Shown here: positions 16,101 to 25,394 of the stretch, in pieces
How positions within the stretch are numbered: position 1 is the first letter of the stretch
Layout of the letters: every line of letters starts with the position of its first letter
Source of the DNA: Caballeronia concitans
GTDB lineage: Bacteria > Pseudomonadota > Gammaproteobacteria > Burkholderiales > Burkholderiaceae
Assembly (NCBI RefSeq): GCF_001544615.1
Contig: NZ_FCNV02000010.1
Coordinates: forward strand, 62,001-126,000
Length of the DNA stretch: 64,000 nucleotides
Direction: 5' to 3'
The notes under the pieces: generated by a model
The model's input: the letters and a program-made list of their open reading frames with translations, nothing else
What the model was told of the DNA's origin: nothing
The model's database searches: none
Translations under genes and position numbers: made by a program

Positions 16101-18292
16101 GGCGTTTCGGGCTTTGGGGTATCTAAGTTGTCAGGGTAAACGGCGCGCTTGCGGGCGGATTCCACGGCGAGCAGGCGATCGCAAAATGCATCGTCCAAAA
16201 ACAGTTCGTCGACGGGCAGCGTCATGCGCCGACGCCAGTTCGGATGCTCGTCGATGGAGCCGGGAAGGTTCGGCTGTTCGGCAAGCGCGAGCAAATCTTC
16301 GAGCGGATACGTGACCATCGGCGCGGGCGTCATGCCGACGAACGCGAGCGCTTCATCCACGGGCGCGTTATCGACGGGGGGCGCTTCGACATCCGGCGGC
16401 GCCACGCCCGCTTCCTGAAACGCGCGCCACAGCTGCGCGCGGTCTTCGCCCCGCGCTTCCATCGCGGCTTCCACGGGATCGCGGCCATCGTCGCGCGCCA
16501 TCGTCTGGCCTATCTTCGAGCGCCATTCGATGTCCTCTCCACGCCACCATCCGGTGACCGTGGGAAGATCGTGCGTCGTCGTGGTCGCGGTCACGCCGTT
16601 GCTCCATTCGCGGGGCGGCTTGAATCCTTCGCCATCCTCAGTACGTTCGAACCATAGCACGCGAATACCTAGCAAGCCGTGCTCCTGCAATCGCTCGCTG
16701 AAACCGGGCGGCACGGTGCCTAAGTCTTCGCCGACGACGATCGCGTTATAGCGCCACGATTCCAGCGCAATGAGCCGCAGCAGATCATCGAACGGATAGC
16801 GCAGATACGCGCCGTCCTTCGCGCTTTCGCCTTCGGGCACGAGCCATAGCCGCCGCAAGCCGAGGATATGATCGATGCGAATGCCGCCGGCCAGCGCGAA
16901 CGAACAGCGCAACATGTCGATGAACGCGGCGAAGCCTTGCATGCGCATGGCGCGCGGCGAGAACGTCGTCAGGCCCCACGATTGCCCGGCCTGATTGAAG
17001 AGATCGGGCGGCGCGCCGACGGACACGCCCGTGAGCATTTCATCGCGATACGACCATGCGTGACTTCCGGCGCTATCGCAACCCACGGCGAGATCGGCGA
17101 CGAGACCGACGGCCATGCCCGCATCGCGCGCGGCGTGTTGCGCATGCATCAGACCTTTGGCGGCGAGCCATTGCGTGAAGAGAAAGAAGTCCACTTCGTG
17201 GCGATGCGCGTCTGCAAACGCGGCCACGGCATCGCTGCGCGGATCGCGCAATTCCTCTGGCCAGTTGCGCCAGTGACCTTCGCCGTTCTGCGCGATCTGT
17301 ACGGCTTGCAGCGCTTCGAAACGCGCATGATCTTCGAGCGCGCGTCCGCCTTCCTTCACGAACGATTCAAAGTCCTTCGCGAACGCCGATTCACTGTCTT
17401 GCGAGAACGCATCGAAGAGCGCGCGCAACACGGCGATGCGCGCCTTCATCGCACGCGGCCAGTCGATGAGCGGCATGCTTTCGAGTTCGGCGAGTTCGTC
17501 GGCGACGCCTGCTCTTTCGATCGCGGCGCGCGCGGCCGGTGCACCGAGCACCGCGGCGGGATCGACATGCGCGATGTTGATGAAGAGCCGCGACGAGGGC
17601 GAGTAGGGGCTGTATTTGTTCGGCTCCGCGCTGAACATCGCGTGCATCGGGCTGATGGCGATCGCGTGGCTGCCGTGCTTCGCGGCCTTCGTCGCAAACG
17701 ACGCGAGCGCCGTGAAGTCGCCGATGCCGCCATCGCCATTGCGGCGCAAGCCATACACTTGTGTCGCGATGCCGAATAACGGCGGCGCTTTCTGTGCATC
17801 GTCGTGAAGCGGACGCCATGCATCGTCGATCGTATAGCAGCGTGCGGGCGCGACCGCCAGCGTCGTGCGATGGTCGTTGATGACGAGCGTGTGATAGCCC
17901 GGCTCGGAGATCGGCGCGAGCAACGCGGTCTCGCCCTTGGGCGACGTGAAGCGTCCGTCGATGACCTCGCCGCTTTCCAGTTCCACGCGATACCGCGCGC
18001 CCGATTTCGCCACCGACACCGGCAGCGCAATGCCGCGATCCACTTCCGCCGTGATGAGCGGCGGCAGCTTGCGGCCGCTCATTTCCGCATCGACGGCGGC
18101 CATGCTCTGCTTGATCTGCGTGGCGTTGCCGCATGGCAGGCCGAGCTTCTCGAGCAGGATGCGCAGCGTGTTTTCAGGCACACGCTGCGTGTTCTTGTGC
18201 GCGTCCTGCCATTCCACTTCGAAGCCCGCGCGTTCCGCGAGCGTTTCGAGCGGCGAGCGTGGACGCGAGTCCTTTTGCTGATTCGCGGTCAC
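16097..18292 (-). CDS. malQ: 4-alpha-glucanotransferase (amylomaltase) MalQ
   Basis: A GH77 enzyme of 731 residues that transfers alpha-1,4-glucan segments between chains and releases glucose. Motifs are GIRIDHILGLRRLW with the catalytic Asp, VGEDLGTVPPGFSERL with the acid/base Glu, and TTTHDLPTVTGWW. An N-terminal region of about 130 residues precedes the barrel, as in E. coli MalQ. The start is GTG at 18292, because AAGGA lies eight bases before it and the treZ stop overlaps it (GTGA). Starting at an upstream ATG at 18370 would add an arginine-rich tail inside treZ. It likely regenerates chains long enough for TreY. Confidence 0.95.
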   Translation of the reverse strand: MTANQQKDSRPRSPLETLAERAGFEVEWQDAHKNTQRVPENTLRILLEKLGLPCGNATQIKQSMAAVDAEMSGRKLPPLITAEVDRGIALPVSVAKSGARYRVELESGEVIDGRFTSPKGETALLAPISEPGYHTLVINDHRTTLAVAPARCYTIDDAWRPLHDDAQKAPPLFGIATQVYGLRRNGDGGIGDFTALASFATKAAKHGSHAIAISPMHAMFSAEPNKYSPYSPSSRLFINIAHVDPAAVLGAPAARAAIERAGVADELAELESMPLIDWPRAMKARIAVLRALFDAFSQDSESAFAKDFESFVKEGGRALEDHARFEALQAVQIAQNGEGHWRNWPEELRDPRSDAVAAFADAHRHEVDFFLFTQWLAAKGLMHAQHAARDAGMAVGLVADLAVGCDSAGSHAWSYRDEMLTGVSVGAPPDLFNQAGQSWGLTTFSPRAMRMQGFAAFIDMLRCSFALAGGIRIDHILGLRRLWLVPEGESAKDGAYLRYPFDDLLRLIALESWRYNAIVVGEDLGTVPPGFSERLQEHGLLGIRVLWFERTEDGEGFKPPREWSNGVTATTTTHDLPTVTGWWRGEDIEWRSKIGQTMARDDGRDPVEAAMEARGEDRAQLWRAFQEAGVAPPDVEAPPVDNAPVDEALAFVGMTPAPMVTYPLEDLLALAEQPNLPGSIDEHPNWRRRMTLPVDELFLDDAFCDRLLAVESARKRAVYPDNLDTPKPETP

Positions 18293-20184
18293 GAGCGTTG
18301 TCCTTCTTTCTGTTCCAGATGACGCGCATCGTGCGCGTTGGCGTATTCGTTCACGTCGCCGGTGAGCCATGCGACGAACGTGCGCGCGCTCAGTTCGCCC
18401 GCGCTCGTGCGATCCTGCGCACGCGCGGGCGTTTCGAAGATGACCTTGCCTTGGGGTGCATCGGAAAGGGCGACGGGCGCATCGGCGAGATTGAGCGCGA
18501 TGGTGAGCGTTTCGCCATCGCCGAGCTTCCAGCGCGCAACGACCGCCTTCTCGCCGATCACGTTCGCGCCGAGCGCCTTCGAGCCTTTGAGACGCGGCAT
18601 GATGAGCTTTGCACGCACCGTCAGCGCCGAGCGATAGAAGTGCAGCCAGTCCAGACGATCGAGTTCGTCTTGCTTGTTCGACACACTCGGCGACGACATC
18701 GCGAACGTGCGCTTGTCGTTCGGATCGGGAATCTGCGCGCGGCGCTTTTCGTCGGCGAATGCGGAGAACTTCGCGAATTCACGGCGGCGGCCTTCGCGCA
18801 CTGCATCGGCGAGTTCGTCGTGATAGTCGGTGAAGAAGAGGAACGGCTGCTTCGAGCCATACTGCTCTTCCATGAAAAGCATGGGAATCTGCGGGGAAAT
18901 CAGCAAGAGTCCGGTTGCGGCGTAAAGCGATTGATCGTCGGTCAGCGAGCGCAGACGTTCGCCCATTGCGCGATTGCCCACTTGATCGTGGTTCTGCAGG
19001 AACATCACGAAGGCCGTGGGCGGCAAGTGCGCGCTCTTCTCGCCGCGCGGCGCACCATCGTGAATGGGCGACGGATCGCCCTGATACACGAAGCCTTCAG
19101 CCAACAGACGCGCGAGCTTCTCGATGGGCTTCTCCGAATACGCGCCGTAATAGCTCTCGCTTTCGCCGGTGAGAAGCACGTGCAGCGTGTTATGCGAGTC
19201 GTCGCTCCATTGCGCGTCGAAGTGCTTTTCCAGCAGGTTCGCCGTGTTGTGCTCGTTCTCCAGCACGAGATGAATATGACGTTCCGCTTCCACCGAACTG
19301 CGCACGCGGTCCGCGAGTTCGCGCAGCCATTCGTCGTCGTTGATCGCGTGCACCGCATCGAGGCGCAGGCCATCGAAGCGATATTCGTTGAGCCAGTACA
19401 GCGCATTGTCGAAGAAGAAGTCGCGCACTTGCGGACGTTCGAAATCGATTGCGGGTCCCCACGGCGTATTCACGCCTTCGCGGAAGAACGTCTTCGCATA
19501 GGCGTGCAGATAATTGCCGTCGGGTCCGAAGTGGTTATAGACGACATCGAGGAACACCATCAGGCCGAGACCATGCGCGGTATCGATGAGTTCTTTCAGT
19601 TCTTCGGGACGGCCATACGCGGAATCGGGCGCGTAAGGCAGCACGCCGTCATAGCCCCAATTGCGCGTGCCGGAGAAGTCGTTGAGCGGCATCAGTTCGA
19701 TCGCCGTGATGCCCAGTTGCGCGAGTTCGGGCAGACGCGCGATGACGCCTTTATAGCCGCCCATCGCGCCGACGTGCAGCTCGTACAGCACGGTTTCTTC
19801 CCACGGACGACCGTGCCAGTTCGTATTGTTCCAGCGATACGCTCGCGGATCGACGACTTCGCTCGGCCCATGCACGTCCTGCGGCTGAAAGCGCGATGCC
19901 GGATCGGGCACCGCGAGGTCTTCATCGAGACGATAGCGATACAGCGTGCCCGCGCCCGCATTCGCTTCGGCTTCGAACCAGCCTTCGTGAGTGCGCTGCA
20001 TGTCGATGAGTTCGGGCGTTTCGCTGCCGGGACGTTGAATCTCGACTTGCACGCTCTCGCGCGACGGCGCCCAGAAACGAAAGCGCGTGCACGGCTGTTC
20101 GCGATCCGCGCCAGTGAGATGGGCGCCGAAGGGAAGGCAATGCGCGTGTTGATGCTTGTGAGGATCGATCGGACGTTCGGACAT
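18289..20184 (-). CDS. treZ: Malto-oligosyltrehalose trehalohydrolase TreZ
   Basis: A GH13 hydrolase of 631 residues that cuts trehalose from the maltooligosyl-trehalose made by TreY. An N-terminal CBM48-like domain (CTRFRFWAPSRESVQVE) is followed by the barrel. Catalytic regions are [26 protein letters not shown] with the nucleophile, HLVLENEHNTA with the acid/base Glu, and FLQNHDQVGNRAMGERL. The start is the ATG at 20184 (MSERPIDPHK); a longer frame to 20253 begins in non-coding sequence. The stop overlaps the malQ GTG by one base pair step (GTGA). It follows glgX after 84 bases. Confidence 0.95.
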   Translation of the reverse strand: MSERPIDPHKHQHAHCLPFGAHLTGADREQPCTRFRFWAPSRESVQVEIQRPGSETPELIDMQRTHEGWFEAEANAGAGTLYRYRLDEDLAVPDPASRFQPQDVHGPSEVVDPRAYRWNNTNWHGRPWEETVLYELHVGAMGGYKGVIARLPELAQLGITAIELMPLNDFSGTRNWGYDGVLPYAPDSAYGRPEELKELIDTAHGLGLMVFLDVVYNHFGPDGNYLHAYAKTFFREGVNTPWGPAIDFERPQVRDFFFDNALYWLNEYRFDGLRLDAVHAINDDEWLRELADRVRSSVEAERHIHLVLENEHNTANLLEKHFDAQWSDDSHNTLHVLLTGESESYYGAYSEKPIEKLARLLAEGFVYQGDPSPIHDGAPRGEKSAHLPPTAFVMFLQNHDQVGNRAMGERLRSLTDDQSLYAATGLLLISPQIPMLFMEEQYGSKQPFLFFTDYHDELADAVREGRRREFAKFSAFADEKRRAQIPDPNDKRTFAMSSPSVSNKQDELDRLDWLHFYRSALTVRAKLIMPRLKGSKALGANVIGEKAVVARWKLGDGETLTIALNLADAPVALSDAPQGKVIFETPARAQDRTSAGELSARTFVAWLTGDVNEYANAHDARHLEQKEGQRS

Positions 20185-20268
20185 GATTTCGTGCCTGGTT
20201 GCTTCCGCATTGCCACTTTGATTTGAATGCGTGCCGCGCGAGCCTCGACGCATGAGGCAATGCCTTCT

Positions 20269-22494
20269 CTAATGCGTCGAATCGATTTCCGGAGGCTGAT
20301 GCGAGGGCAGCGTTCCGGGGTCCGGCGGCAGCGCGGTCAGAAGACGCGGGCCCTGATGCGCGCCCGCCATCCATACGGCTTGCCAGTCGGCTTCGCCTGT
20401 CGGTTGCGCGAGCAGCACGACGATACTGTGCGCTTCCAGTCGCAATTCGCTTCCGACAAGCGGCCGTTCGACGGCGTCTGGCTCCGCGCTATCCAGGAGC
20501 ACATTCCATTCCAAGTGCGGCGCGGGGGGCGCGAACGCGAGCGCTTGCGCGGCGCCGTTGATCATGACGAGGACGACGTCGATTTCGCCCGTGATTCCAG
20601 GCCCCGCGCGACGCAATGTCAGCGCGCGGCCTTCGGGGTCCTGCCACGCTTCGATGGCGAGCGCATTGCCGCGTTCGTCGAACCAGCTCACGTCGTAGAG
20701 GCCCGGCAGCACTTCGCGATCGCCGTAAAGGAAGCGGGTTTCGCGCAGCACCGGGTATTTTTTGCGCAATGCGATGACGCGCGCGACGAACTCGGTCATC
20801 TCCACGCCGCGCGGGCTGTGCGCCGCGTCCCAGTCGATCCACGAAATCTCGTTGTCTTGGCAATACGCGTTGTTGTTGCCGTGCTGCGTGCGCAGGAATT
20901 CGTCGCCGGCGAGGATCATCGGCGTGCCGAGCGAGAGTAGCGTCGTGGCGATCATCGAACGGGCGACGCGCGCGCGAACATCGAGGATCGCGGGATCGTC
21001 GGTCGGGCCTTCGACGCCCCAGTTCGCGCTGCAATTTTCGTTGTGTCCGTCGTTGTTGCCTTCCTGATTCGCTTCGTTGTGCTTCTGCGTGTAAGCGGTG
21101 ACATCGGCGAGCGTGAAGCCGTCATGCGACGCGACGAAGTTCACCGACGCCCACGGCTTTCTGAAGCGCCGGTTGAACAATTCCGCCGAGCCTGTGAGAC
21201 GCGCCGCGAGATCGGGACGCATGCCGGCGTCGCCGCGCCAGAAGCGCCGCACGCCGTCGCGGAACTTGTCGTTCCATTCCGCGAAGCCGGGCGGATGATT
21301 GCCGACCTGATAGCCATCGGGACCGATATCCCACGGTTCGGAAATGAGCTTGCGCGTGGAGAGAATCGGGTCCTGGCGGATGGCATCGAAAAAACCGGAG
21401 CCGGGATCGAAGCCGTGTCCTTCGCGCCCGAGCGTGACGCCGAGATCGAAACGAAAGCCGTCGATATTGAAGGCCGTGCACCAGTAGCGCAGCGAATCCA
21501 TCACCATTTGCAGCACGCGCGGATGCGAGAGATTCACCGTGTTGCCGCAACCGGTTTCGTTGATGTAGCGCCGTTCGTCGCCGGGAATAAGGCGATAGTA
21601 GCTGGCGTTGTCGAGGCCGCGCCACGAGAGCGTCGGTCCGAGTTCGTTGCCTTCGCACGTGTGGTTATAGACGACATCGAGAATGACTTCGATGCCTGCC
21701 GCGTGCAGTTGCCGCACGGCGATGCGCATTTCGTTGAGACGGTGCGTGGACAGATACGTGGGTTCGGGCGCGAAGAACGCGGCGGTGTTATAGCCCCAGT
21801 AATTGCGCAGTCCGCGTTCGATGAGAAAGCGGTCGTTCAAAAATGCATGGACGGGCAGAAATTCGACGGCGGTGATGCCGAGCTTTTGAAGGTGTTCGAT
21901 GAACCACGGCGATGAGAGCGCGGCGAAGGTGCCGCGTTCGTGCTGGCGGATGTCGGTGCGGTTCATCGATGCACCGCGCACGTGCGTTTCGTAGATGATG
22001 GTTTCGCCCCAGGGCGTGTCGGGGCGCACGTCGCGGGACCAGTCGAAGGCGTCGTCGGTGACGATGCATTTGGGCATGGCGGGGGCGGAATCGCGGCGGT
22101 CCATCGACATGTCGAGCCGATTCGAATGCACGCGATAGCCGAAGAGCGCGTCGGACCATCGCCAGGGGCCGACGAGTTTCTTGGCGTAGGGATCGAGCAG
22201 CAGCTTGTGCGGATTGAAGCGATGCCCTTGTTGCGGCTGATAGGGTCCGTGCGCGCGGAATCCGTAGACGGTGCCGGGATGCGCGCCGGGCAGATAGCCG
22301 TGCCAGATTTCGTCGGTGCATTCGGGCAGGTCGAAGCGCATCAACTCCTTGCGGCCGGTACTATCGAAGAGACACACCTCGATGCGGTGGGCATTCGACG
22401 AAAACACCGCGAAGTTGACGCCCAAACCATCCCAGTTGGCTCCGAGCGGGTACGGAGCGCCCGGGAGCAACTTTTCTGGAAGCGCGTTTGGCAT
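20269..22494 (-). CDS. glgX: Glycogen debranching enzyme GlgX (isoamylase type)
   Basis: A GH13 isoamylase-type enzyme of 741 residues that hydrolyses alpha-1,6 branch points, giving linear malto-oligosaccharides. It opens with a CBM48 module (GANWDGLGVNFAVFSSNAHR). Catalytic blocks are NIDGFRFDLGVTLGREG with the nucleophile, LISEPWDIGPDGYQVGNHPP with the acid/base Glu, and FVASHDGFTLADVTAYTQKH. The segment NEANQEGNNDGHNENCSANW is highly characteristic of GlgX and TreX. It appears to be the first gene of the glgX-treZ-malQ-treY unit, whose products together turn branched glucan into trehalose. The second inverted repeat element lies just upstream, between it and glgB. Confidence 0.96.
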   Translation of the reverse strand: MPNALPEKLLPGAPYPLGANWDGLGVNFAVFSSNAHRIEVCLFDSTGRKELMRFDLPECTDEIWHGYLPGAHPGTVYGFRAHGPYQPQQGHRFNPHKLLLDPYAKKLVGPWRWSDALFGYRVHSNRLDMSMDRRDSAPAMPKCIVTDDAFDWSRDVRPDTPWGETIIYETHVRGASMNRTDIRQHERGTFAALSSPWFIEHLQKLGITAVEFLPVHAFLNDRFLIERGLRNYWGYNTAAFFAPEPTYLSTHRLNEMRIAVRQLHAAGIEVILDVVYNHTCEGNELGPTLSWRGLDNASYYRLIPGDERRYINETGCGNTVNLSHPRVLQMVMDSLRYWCTAFNIDGFRFDLGVTLGREGHGFDPGSGFFDAIRQDPILSTRKLISEPWDIGPDGYQVGNHPPGFAEWNDKFRDGVRRFWRGDAGMRPDLAARLTGSAELFNRRFRKPWASVNFVASHDGFTLADVTAYTQKHNEANQEGNNDGHNENCSANWGVEGPTDDPAILDVRARVARSMIATTLLSLGTPMILAGDEFLRTQHGNNNAYCQDNEISWIDWDAAHSPRGVEMTEFVARVIALRKKYPVLRETRFLYGDREVLPGLYDVSWFDERGNALAIEAWQDPEGRALTLRRAGPGITGEIDVVLVMINGAAQALAFAPPAPHLEWNVLLDSAEPDAVERPLVGSELRLEAHSIVVLLAQPTGEADWQAVWMAGAHQGPRLLTALPPDPGTLPSHQPPEIDSTH

Positions 22495-22631
22495 GATCGG
22501 TCGTTGTTTTTTGCCTTTCCGGCGTTTGTTGGGGTACTGCTTTCTCTCTTGCTACGCTTTTTGTGGGCTGGTTTGATCGCGTCGGTCTGTTTGCGTTGCC
22601 CTTCTCCGGGGCGGGGGCGCTTTCTTCTTGA

Positions 22632-23132
22632 TCGTGTCGGTCTATTAGTGCGCCCCTCCCCGGGGCGGGGGTCACTTTCTTTGCTGCTGCAAAGAAAGTA
22701 ACCAAAGAAAGCAGCTTTTTCGCCCGCTGTCCTTGTTGACAAAGCACTCCGTAGACCCACGCTGGCACTCAGCTTGACACAACCCTGGATCACCTTCCAC
22801 GCCCGCTGAGCGCCACGTCATGCGAGCCCCCCGGCTCGACAAAACCGATCGGGCACTACCGCCCACTTACCTTTCGCGCCGCGCTTGCATCATTGCCCGT
22901 GCGCTGAAACTGCGTTGGTGTTAACGAGCCAGGGGGCTCGCATGACGTGGCGCTCAGTGGGCGTGGAAGGTGATTCAAGGTTCTATCAAGCTGAGTGCCA
23001 ATCTGTTTCTACGGAGTGATTACACAGTCAGTGCTTTGGGCCAGAAAAGCTGCTTTCTTTGGTTACTTTCTTTGCAGCAGCAAAGAAAGTGACCCCCGCC
23101 CCGGGGAGGGGCGACCTAATAGACCGACGCGA
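22632..23132. repeat. Long inverted repeat element, copy 2
   Basis: Arms at 22632-22838 and 22925-23132 repeat the same roughly 205-base unit as copy 1 in inverted orientation, here around an 86-base centre. The hairpin ACTTTCTTTGC-TGCT-GCAAAGAAAGT and the GC-rich block are present in both arms. A degenerate duplicate of the outer end (TCGGTCTG... followed by CTCCGGGGCGGGGGCGCTTTCTT) occurs at about 22579-22627 beside the left arm. The element lies in the 659-base gap between glgB and glgX, which share a strand, so any read-through RNA would fold into a long double-stranded hairpin. No gene is supported in this gap. Confidence 0.88.
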
Positions 23133-23153
23133 AAAAACAAAAAAGAAACACAC

Positions 23154-25394
23154 CTAATCAGCCCGCAAAACGATAGTAGCCAAAGGCGGTAAGGTAAGTG
23201 CAGCAGACTGCTGCCTCCCATGACTGGCGAAGTCATCCGCATGAATGACGCCACCGTTCCCGGTATTGGAACCCCCATAAATAGCGGCATCGGAATTGAG
23301 CACTTCGCTCCATCGCCCGCCGCGAGGCAGTCCAACGCGATACCCGATGCGCGGCACCGGCGTCATATTGCAAACGACGATCACATCGCGCCCCTCGGCA
23401 TCCGTCCGCCGATACGCAAACACACTGTTCGCATTGTCATCGCCGATGATCCACTCGAACCCGCGCGGATCGCTATCCAGCTTGTGCAGCGCCGGCTCAC
23501 CCACATAAAGCAGATTGAGATCGCGCACGAGCTTCTGCAGTCCGCCATGAAAAGGATCATCGAGCAAATGCCAGTGCGGCGACTCGTCGTGATTGAACTC
23601 CGCCACCTGACCGAACTCGCCGCCCATGAACAGCAGCTTCTTGCCCGGATGCGTCCACATGAAGCTCAGATACGCACGCAGATTCGCAAACTTCTGCCAG
23701 CGGTCGCCCGGCATCTTGCCAATCAGCGATCCCTTGCCATGCACCACTTCATCGTGCGATAGCGGCAGCACGAATCGCTCGGAATACGCATACACCATTC
23801 CGAACGTGAACAGATGATGGTGATACTGCCGATACACCGGATCTTCCTGCATGTAATGCAACGTGTCGTGCATCCACCCCATGTTCCACTTGAAGTCGAA
23901 GCCCAGCCCGCCGCTCTCCACGCTCGCCGTCACGCCCGGCCATGCCGTCGATTCCTCCGCGATCGTGATCGCGCCAGGAATGTGCCGCACTTCCTGATTC
24001 AATCGCTTGAGGAATGCAATCGATTCGAGATTCTCGCGGCCGCCATAAATGTTCGGCACCCACTCGCCGGCCTTGCGCGAATAGTCGCGATACAGCATCG
24101 AAGCCACCGCATCCACACGCAAGCCATCGACGTGATAACGCTTCAGCCATGCCAGCCCCGATGCGATCAGGAACGCACTCACCTCGTTGCGGCCGAGGTT
24201 GTAGATCATCGTGTTCCAGTCCTGGTGATACCCCTCGCGCGGATCGGCATGCTCATAGAGCGGCGTGCCGTCGAATTGCACGAGGCCATGCGCATCGTTC
24301 GGAAAATGCGCCGGCACCCAGTCGATGATCACGCCGATTCCCGCCTCATGCGCGCGATTCACGAACTCCGCGAACTGCTCCGGCGTTCCGAAACGCGCGG
24401 ACGGCGCGAACTGCCCAAGGGGCTGATAACCCCACGATCCGCCGAACGGATGCTCCGCCACCGGCATGAACTCGATATGCGTGAAGCCCATGCTCTTCGC
24501 ATACGGAATCAAACGCTCCGCCAGCTCGTGCCAGTTCATGCCGCGACTGCCTTCTTCCGGCACGCGCAGCCACGATTCCGCATGCGCTTCGTAAATCGCG
24601 ATCGGCGCGTGCTGCGTCTGCTTGCCGCCACGCGCGCCCATCCATTCGCCGTCGGTCCACGCGAAATGATCGATGGCGTCGGCATCCGCCACCACCGATG
24701 CCGTCGAAGGCGGCTTCTCGCTCTGCATCGCGCAAGGATCGGCCTTCAGCGGCAGCGTATGGCCATCGCGCGTCACGATCTCGTACTTGTAACGCGTACC
24801 CGCGCCGATGCCCGGAATGAACAGCTCCCACACGCCCGCGTTGTGACGCAGACGCATCGGATGACGACGCCCATCCCACGTGTTGAAGTCGCCGACCACC
24901 GACACGCGCCGCGCATTCGGCGCCCACACCGCGAAGCGCACGCCCGCCACGCCGCCATGCGTGATGGGCCGCGAGCCGAGGCATTCGAGTACCGCGTACG
25001 GATCGGCCTGCGATAAGCGATTCAGCCAGTCATCGGGCAGCACGGGGCCGAACGAATATGTGTCGTGCGTTTCCTGCGGCGTGCCGTGCCAGTCGATCTG
25101 AAGCCGGTACGCGGCGGGACGCTCGACATAGCCCGCGAAAAGCCCCGCATCGTGGATGCGGGTGAGCGTGCCGAGCGGCTCACCATTCGATGCATCGATC
25201 ACGCTCGCGCCCGCTGCATTCGGCAAGAACGCGCGCACGACATGGCCGTGTTCGGTCTGATGCAGGCCGAGCATCGAGAACGGATCGGGATGCCGCGCCT
25301 CGACGATCGCATCGATATCGAGCGGATTGAGGCCATGCGCAGGATTTCGCGTGTCCGGTCCCGCATCGCTACGGTTATTCATGATGGGTTCCAT
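23154..25394 (-). CDS. glgB: 1,4-alpha-glucan branching enzyme GlgB
   Basis: A GH13 enzyme of about 746 residues that introduces alpha-1,6 branches into alpha-1,4-glucan. Two N-terminal modules precede the barrel: an extension starting [20 protein letters not shown], and a CBM48 with [20 protein letters not shown]. Catalytic regions are [19 protein letters not shown] with the nucleophile, [14 protein letters not shown] with the acid/base Glu, and [19 protein letters not shown]. The ATG at 25394 is chosen for its AAGGA eight bases upstream; an in-frame ATG at 25382 is the alternative. Either start overlaps the end of the treS-mak gene, which shows coupling. It would branch the product of GlgE. 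Confidence 0.95.
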   Translation of the reverse strand: MEPIMNNRSDAGPDTRNPAHGLNPLDIDAIVEARHPDPFSMLGLHQTEHGHVVRAFLPNAAGASVIDASNGEPLGTLTRIHDAGLFAGYVERPAAYRLQIDWHGTPQETHDTYSFGPVLPDDWLNRLSQADPYAVLECLGSRPITHGGVAGVRFAVWAPNARRVSVVGDFNTWDGRRHPMRLRHNAGVWELFIPGIGAGTRYKYEIVTRDGHTLPLKADPCAMQSEKPPSTASVVADADAIDHFAWTDGEWMGARGGKQTQHAPIAIYEAHAESWLRVPEEGSRGMNWHELAERLIPYAKSMGFTHIEFMPVAEHPFGGSWGYQPLGQFAPSARFGTPEQFAEFVNRAHEAGIGVIIDWVPAHFPNDAHGLVQFDGTPLYEHADPREGYHQDWNTMIYNLGRNEVSAFLIASGLAWLKRYHVDGLRVDAVASMLYRDYSRKAGEWVPNIYGGRENLESIAFLKRLNQEVRHIPGAITIAEESTAWPGVTASVESGGLGFDFKWNMGWMHDTLHYMQEDPVYRQYHHHLFTFGMVYAYSERFVLPLSHDEVVHGKGSLIGKMPGDRWQKFANLRAYLSFMWTHPGKKLLFMGGEFGQVAEFNHDESPHWHLLDDPFHGGLQKLVRDLNLLYVGEPALHKLDSDPRGFEWIIGDDNANSVFAYRRTDAEGRDVIVVCNMTPVPRIGYRVGLPRGGRWSEVLNSDAAIYGGSNTGNGGVIHADDFASHGRQQSAALTLPPLATIVLRAD

